Under the pieces are notes generated by a model. That model was not told the origin of the DNA. It worked only from the letters and a program-made list of their open reading frames with translations, and made no database searches. From Diplosphaera chodatii (taxonomy: Eukaryota > Chlorophyta > Trebouxiophyceae > Prasiolales > Stichococcaceae), in the NCBI GenBank assembly GCA_032358165.1, contig JAALGY010000030.1, forward strand, positions 620,001-684,000: a stretch of 64,000 nt of DNA. Direction: 5' to 3'. The translations under genes and the position numbers were made by a program. The stretch's first letter is position 1; the number at the start of each line of letters is the position of its first letter. Below are positions 59,801 to 64,000 of the stretch, piece by piece.

Positions 59801-61959
59801 CTCACGGGTTGCATGCTATCCTAGCCAGCAGCGCAACATATGGATGCAAGCAAGGGCGCACCTATCAAGATCCATTGGACGGCCATAGACAGGTGCAGCA
59901 GCAGCGCAGCGTGTTGTGGGTCCGCCAACTGCCCGACAGCTGTACCCAGAGCCTTCGTGACGGCCGTACGTAAAGCTGGCAGGCCATTGGCGTAAGACGC
60001 CTTGTCTGCACAGTACGAACAGCAGTCCACCCGAAGCATGCAGCGTGCTGTAGTCCGTGGCTTCTGTCATCTACATCTGGGAGACGTTTCGGTACCAGAG
60101 TGGCCATAATTTGGCACCATGTACGTAAAGTCCACATATGCTGACCCTGCCTTCCTTGCTCGTGTATATTGCGACCTGGGTAGACCGATGCTTCGATCCC
60201 TGCAGCTCACCCATGTTCGCCTGCAGATTCGCCATGTTGTAGCGCAGTTGCGCCACACAAGACGTCGTTGATATGTACAGAGAGTGTGGCGGCCACAGCC
60301 CACTTGCAGCGGCACGCTCCGCCAGTTGCTCGCAAGCCACAACCTGCAAACAGCTCTGTGCAAGTCAGCCGAGCTCAGCGGCAGTGCGGTGCTTGCACGT
60401 CTGTCTGTATGCAGCACATCACCAGGTTCTGCATGTACGCTGTGCTGCGGTTCCTCAGAAAAACGCAGCACAGTGTCAGTGTAACAGTACAGGGCATGAG
60501 GCGGGTTCACTGACGCAGCAGCATGGGGCCATCTGACCGTTGGCAGCCGCGGAAAATGTCACCTTTGGGAGCAGCTCCCCAGCTAGATCCAGGAGTTGAC
60601 GCTTGGTGACCGCGCTGCACACTTGCTGCTGCCGCGTGCACCTCAGCACGTCACAAGCTGCCATTGGCAGCCACAGGCCAACCTGGTGCAACTCGAAAGC
60701 TGCATCGTGCAAGTCGCCAGCAGACTGCTGCTGCTGCTGCTGCTGCAGCTGCTTGCTGGCCTTTGCCAACCATGCTGACAGCGCGTCTGCAGTTACGCGC
60801 AGCAGTTCGAAGCAGTCTGATGCAATTTCCTGCAACCAGCAGAGCAGCATACTCAGAGCATAAGCATACGCATTGTAGCATTAGAGTCCAGATTTCCTGC
60901 CCCTATACATGTGCATGACCTTCGCAGAAGTTCGAGATGCAAAGCTGCTGCATGCACAGGCGTCCTGGCTGCCAGAAGTGCAGGGCGTAAACCCACCTTA
61001 CTGTCGATTGCAGCTGTGTTCTGCCGTTTGGTCAGCACACTTGACTCGCTGTCGTTGAGCAGGAGGCTGTGCGTCAGCCGGGCGGCAATGCAGGCATGCT
61101 GCGGGGAGCCGGACTTGCCCTCGCGCACGGCTGCAGCTGCAGCTCGCAACATGCCGGGCCCCATCACTGCAAACACCCTCGCCACATGGCGCGGCAGCTC
61201 GCTGGGCAACCAGCTGCGGTGCGCGAGGCTGACGGCCTGCACCAGGCCGCGGCACAGGCAGGCAGCAGCAGCCGGGTCCGCCGCTGCAAATGCCTGCACT
61301 CCGCCAGCCTCCACAGCAGCCAGCACCTCAGCTGCGCCTCTTGCCAGACACAGCGCCTCAACCTCTCCTCGAGCAGGCCAGCTCTCTGTCGGCAGCCCAG
61401 CTGCTCGGCCAGCTGAACAAGCTCTGCTTTGGCATCGGCTTTGCACTTGCCAAATGCCTGCCAGCCTGGGTCTATGCACAGCGCAAGCTGGGGCAAGCGT
61501 CCTGTGCGAATATAGCAAACATGAGAGGAAGCAGTGGCCATGTCTGTGAACATGAGCATCATCCTGAAAATCCTGGAGGAATCAGAGTAGCAAGTCGCTG
61601 CTGAAAAGAAGCTCACGCTGAACTGCAGTTGCGCAGGCATGAGCAGCAGCCCAGGACGGGAAGCGAGCCGCACACCACGATGCTTTCTCATCTTCGTGGA
61701 GCTGCAGAGGACCTGTGCAGCCTGCAACCACCACACACGGGCGTTCCTCGCTGACCGGCAGGCATTGAAGCATGCGGCAGAGCAGATGGGTGTGCTGCTG
61801 CTGATGATGCCACGGCTGCAATAATCCACGGTCACCCTGTTCAATCAGGGCAGCCTTCTCTCGACTCCAGTCCTCCTTTTTGAGGCCCCAAACGAGCAGA
61901 TCATGTGGCTGGCTGGCCTGCTGGTGGTGTACCAGTAGTAACACTACCTGAGGAGCCAT
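56842..61959 (-). CDS. U-box protein with ARM-like body (U5)
   Basis: Probable E3 ubiquitin ligase. Anchors: 61959 start (MAPQVVLLLVHHQQ...DLLVWGLKKEDWSREKAAL); 61740-61620 (KASWCAARFPSWAAAHACAT); 61500-61010; 60860-60560; 60349-60210; 60000-59860; 59685-59517 (LARLQQLAISWFSDQ); 59265-59214; 59075-59010; 58830-58720 (TGSCLAPGLFFATYAL); 58556-58277; 58080-57900; 57775-57590; 57387-56842. The last exon has a basic linker (KAAAKRARKRAAKQR) and an unbroken U-box: WWRCPLSGGVMRDPVL, CGAEGHSFERAALEEWLAAH, ending IQQLHLG. One problem: in the third exon, near 61385, the frame changes between LVQLAEQLGCRQRAGL and EALCLARGAAEVLAAVEAGG, so the gene is either frameshifted or carries a sequence error there. 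A poly-Gln run lies in the fourth exon. Confidence 0.75.
60725..60745 (-). repeat. CAG trinucleotide run (poly-Gln) in U5
   Basis: Seven consecutive CTG triplets on + (CAG on the coding strand) encode Gln within KQLQQQQQQQSAG of U5. A typical unstable coding microsatellite. Confidence 0.85.
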
Positions 61960-62620
61960 GGCAGATGTCTCGCTTGCTGCTGGCTTCGCTACACCTTACT
62001 ATACAGTGCGGCACTCTTCCATTGTATCATAGCTAGCAGCTACGAGCTATATACAGCCCAACTCTCAGCTGCCACTCCATGCCTTGACAAGCGTTCTGGC
62101 TGTGAATGATATGTTGTGCCTGCCTAGCAGTTGCCTGCCTATTCATGTGAGTATCGTGATGTATGGGAAACATGCTGATGAGACAAATAAACCTGCAGGT
62201 AATTTGTGCAGTTTCTGCTGCTGCGGGCATGGAAGCAGCTTGCTTGCATGCATGCATCTTCCTGCAGCCGAAACCCTGGAGGCCTAGACATGCAAGATGT
62301 TGGGTTCAGCCTCAAACTTAGGACGCATACATTGCAATAGGATGCTGCATGCGCACTGAATGTGTGTCGCTCGTGCGTGCTTGTGTCAGCACATCACCTC
62401 GATAAGTGGGTTCTGTTGGCATGCACCCCAGCTGCCACCCATTCATAAAGCTTGCAGATGGTGTAGAATCCTGTTTGCTGTTGCGGGCTGGGCTGCTTTC
62501 GTTTGGATGACCAGGTGGTCGCAGCAGTCTCGGTGCGATGAGCCATGCACCTATCAGGCCACGTGTATTGTCAGGCAACGTCACGAATGAGATGACCAAC
62601 TGACCGGCTGCGCCAGCGCC
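61960..62620. promoter_or_regulatory. Divergent upstream region of U5 and U6
   Basis: 661 bp between two head-to-head paralogue starts, the same arrangement as U1/U2. No specific element recognised. Confidence 0.35.
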
Positions 62621-64000
62621 ATGGCATACTCTCTGATTGTCTGGGGCCTCGACACAAGACTGGAGCCAAGCGAACGACGTCATGAACAACCATGGTGACC
62701 ATCGGTTTTTGTGGTGGTGGCGACTATGCAGCCGCAAACGATGACCTGTGCCGCATATCCTGTATGATTGCTCGCCCCTGAGCATGTCTGTGGTCTGTCA
62801 ATTTGCCAGGGTGCATGAGTGAAGCCGAGTGTCAGGAGGACGGCGCCGCTGCGTGGAGCACGGTGTGCTCCTCATCATTGACAGCCGTCGAAGCCTGTGC
62901 GGCTGACTTACAGCGTGAGCCTGTCTGGCGGAGCCAAACAGCCAACACGTGTTGGTATTGCTTTTTCGACATGCTGCGTTTATGAGCACAGTCCAGTGTG
63001 TTGGTTGTACCTAATGGCAGCTCTATCTGCTGTGTCCACAGAACGCTTTGGCGATCTGCGGATGTGTGTGGAGCCGCAGTGGCAGACATTCGGCATAGAC
63101 GAGGCCACTGCAATAGTGGATCTGATCTGGCTGGCTGAATGGTTGGGCTGCCGTGAAGAGCCACACGTGGTGCCACAACCGCAGGCAGTGTGCCTGGTGC
63201 TGGGCCTGCGTGCTATCCTGGCGGCAATCAGCGCTGCCGGCGGGGTGCCTGCACTTGCAGCGGTGGACGCAGCTGCGGCAATCTCCCTGTACCACGGCCT
63301 CACACACCTTCCGGATGCCGTGGACTGCCGAGTTGACCATGTGTTCGCCCCGCTGGGCCCGACAGTTTTGCGGGCTGCGGCTGCGGAGGGGCCATCCAGA
63401 CTGCACCCGGGTGCACCTGGTTTCCTGCAGCGCGCCGCCGCTGCTGGCTGGCTGGCCACTGTGTATCAGCAGGGAGATGATGTCACCAAGCTGTACAAGG
63501 AACTTGATGAGCACGGCAGAAGCCGACTACCCAAGTTGGACCAGATACTGGCAGCTCTGTGGCAGGTGAGCCGGCACATCTTGGCTTCACTGCTGACTGC
63601 TGACACCGACAGGCAGACGCAGTTGACGATGTGAAGAGCTTTCAACCTACCTTTTTGCTTGCTCACGCTCCTGCAGTGGGGCGGATAGAATATGGTATCC
63701 ACCTGGCATGCAGTTCAATTCTGTTGTGAGGTCTCTCTCATGTGGCTGCTGCAGACCATGGCAGCTGACTGCATCCGACTGCTGCGGGCAGTTGCAGATG
63801 TGCTTTCAGACTGGTCAGAGGCTGTCGGCAAGGCAGTCCAGCACCAGTGGGAGCAGCTGACCAATGGCACGCACCACCACTCACAGCCGCTCGACGCAGT
63901 TTTCCTGTTGCACTCGACGAGCAGCTGGCTGCCGATGGCGGTGTGCAGCCTGCTGCGATGCGTGCGGGAGTCACGGGTGTGCAGCGCAGTCGACAAGCAG
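62621..64000 (+). CDS. U-box array paralogue, 5' part only (U6)
   Basis: Runs off the right edge. First exon at 62621 reads MAYSLIVWGLDTR and then changes frame to WSQANDVMNNHGD, the expected continuation of the family's LLVWGLD-x-DWSQE motif, so it is frameshifted or misread there. Second exon from about 62811 (GCMSEAECQEDGAAAWSTVC, SLTAVEACAADLQ). Third exon about 63043-63564 (CVEPQWQTFGIDEATAIVDL, AGGVPALAAVDAAAAISLYH, ending LAALWQ). Fourth exon from about 63754 (DCIRLLRAVADVLSDWSEAV, ending VCSAVDKQ at the window edge). Whether it has a U-box cannot be seen. Confidence 0.62.

Overview
This looks like nuclear DNA from a green alga, most likely a chlorophyte. The evidence is short GC-rich exons, compact introns that nearly all read CAG|GTG...GCAG, proteins rich in Ala, Leu and Gln, and plant-type protein families (TIR-NB-ARC-LRR, an EDS1-type EP domain, U-box). 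No bacterial operons, RNA genes, CRISPR arrays or phage genes were seen. Genes were built by hand from exon phase. For the eight best models, 53 exons join in frame with no internal stop.

Left half (1-32 kb), a candidate immune island. On + at 1228-7007 is a TIR-NB-ARC-LRR gene (NLR1) whose C-terminus runs on into an unrecognised module, called X here. X also exists as two free-standing genes (X2 24892-26846, X3 26947-28869) and as a relic (X0, 283-761). A second TIR-NB-ARC-LRR gene (NLR2, 17269-13162, - strand) is followed after 87 bp by an acyl-protein thioesterase-like alpha/beta hydrolase (13074-11196). NLR2 is divergent from a small membrane-anchored protein carrying what looks like an EDS1/PAD4/SAG101-type EP domain (18385-19542). 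A 2-oxoglutarate-oxygenase-like family is present once intact (32114-29718), once frameshifted (about 22128-20352) and once as a 3' fragment (about 10680-10278). A six-exon gene of unknown function lies at 7900-9857.

Right half (34-64 kb), an array of six related genes, U1-U6, each about 5 kb with about 14 exons. They share an N-terminal RRM-like segment, a long Ala/Leu-rich helical (ARM-like) body, a Lys/Arg-rich linker and, at the C-terminus, a U-box. U1 and U5 keep a readable U-box. In U2 and U3 a one-base deletion at the start of the U-box ends the protein. U4 is frameshifted and its U-box is out of frame. U6 runs off the window. U1/U2 and U5/U6 are head to head.

How it may work together (inference): TIR enzymes of NLR1/NLR2 could make nucleotide signals read by the EP protein, module X could be an integrated sensor or effector domain, and the U-box array could supply ubiquitin ligases. 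Stretches in between (762-1227, 7008-7899, 9858-10277, 10681-11195, 19543-20351, 22129-24891, 28870-29717, 32115-34089, 50720-51249, 56473-56841) hold no gene I can support.
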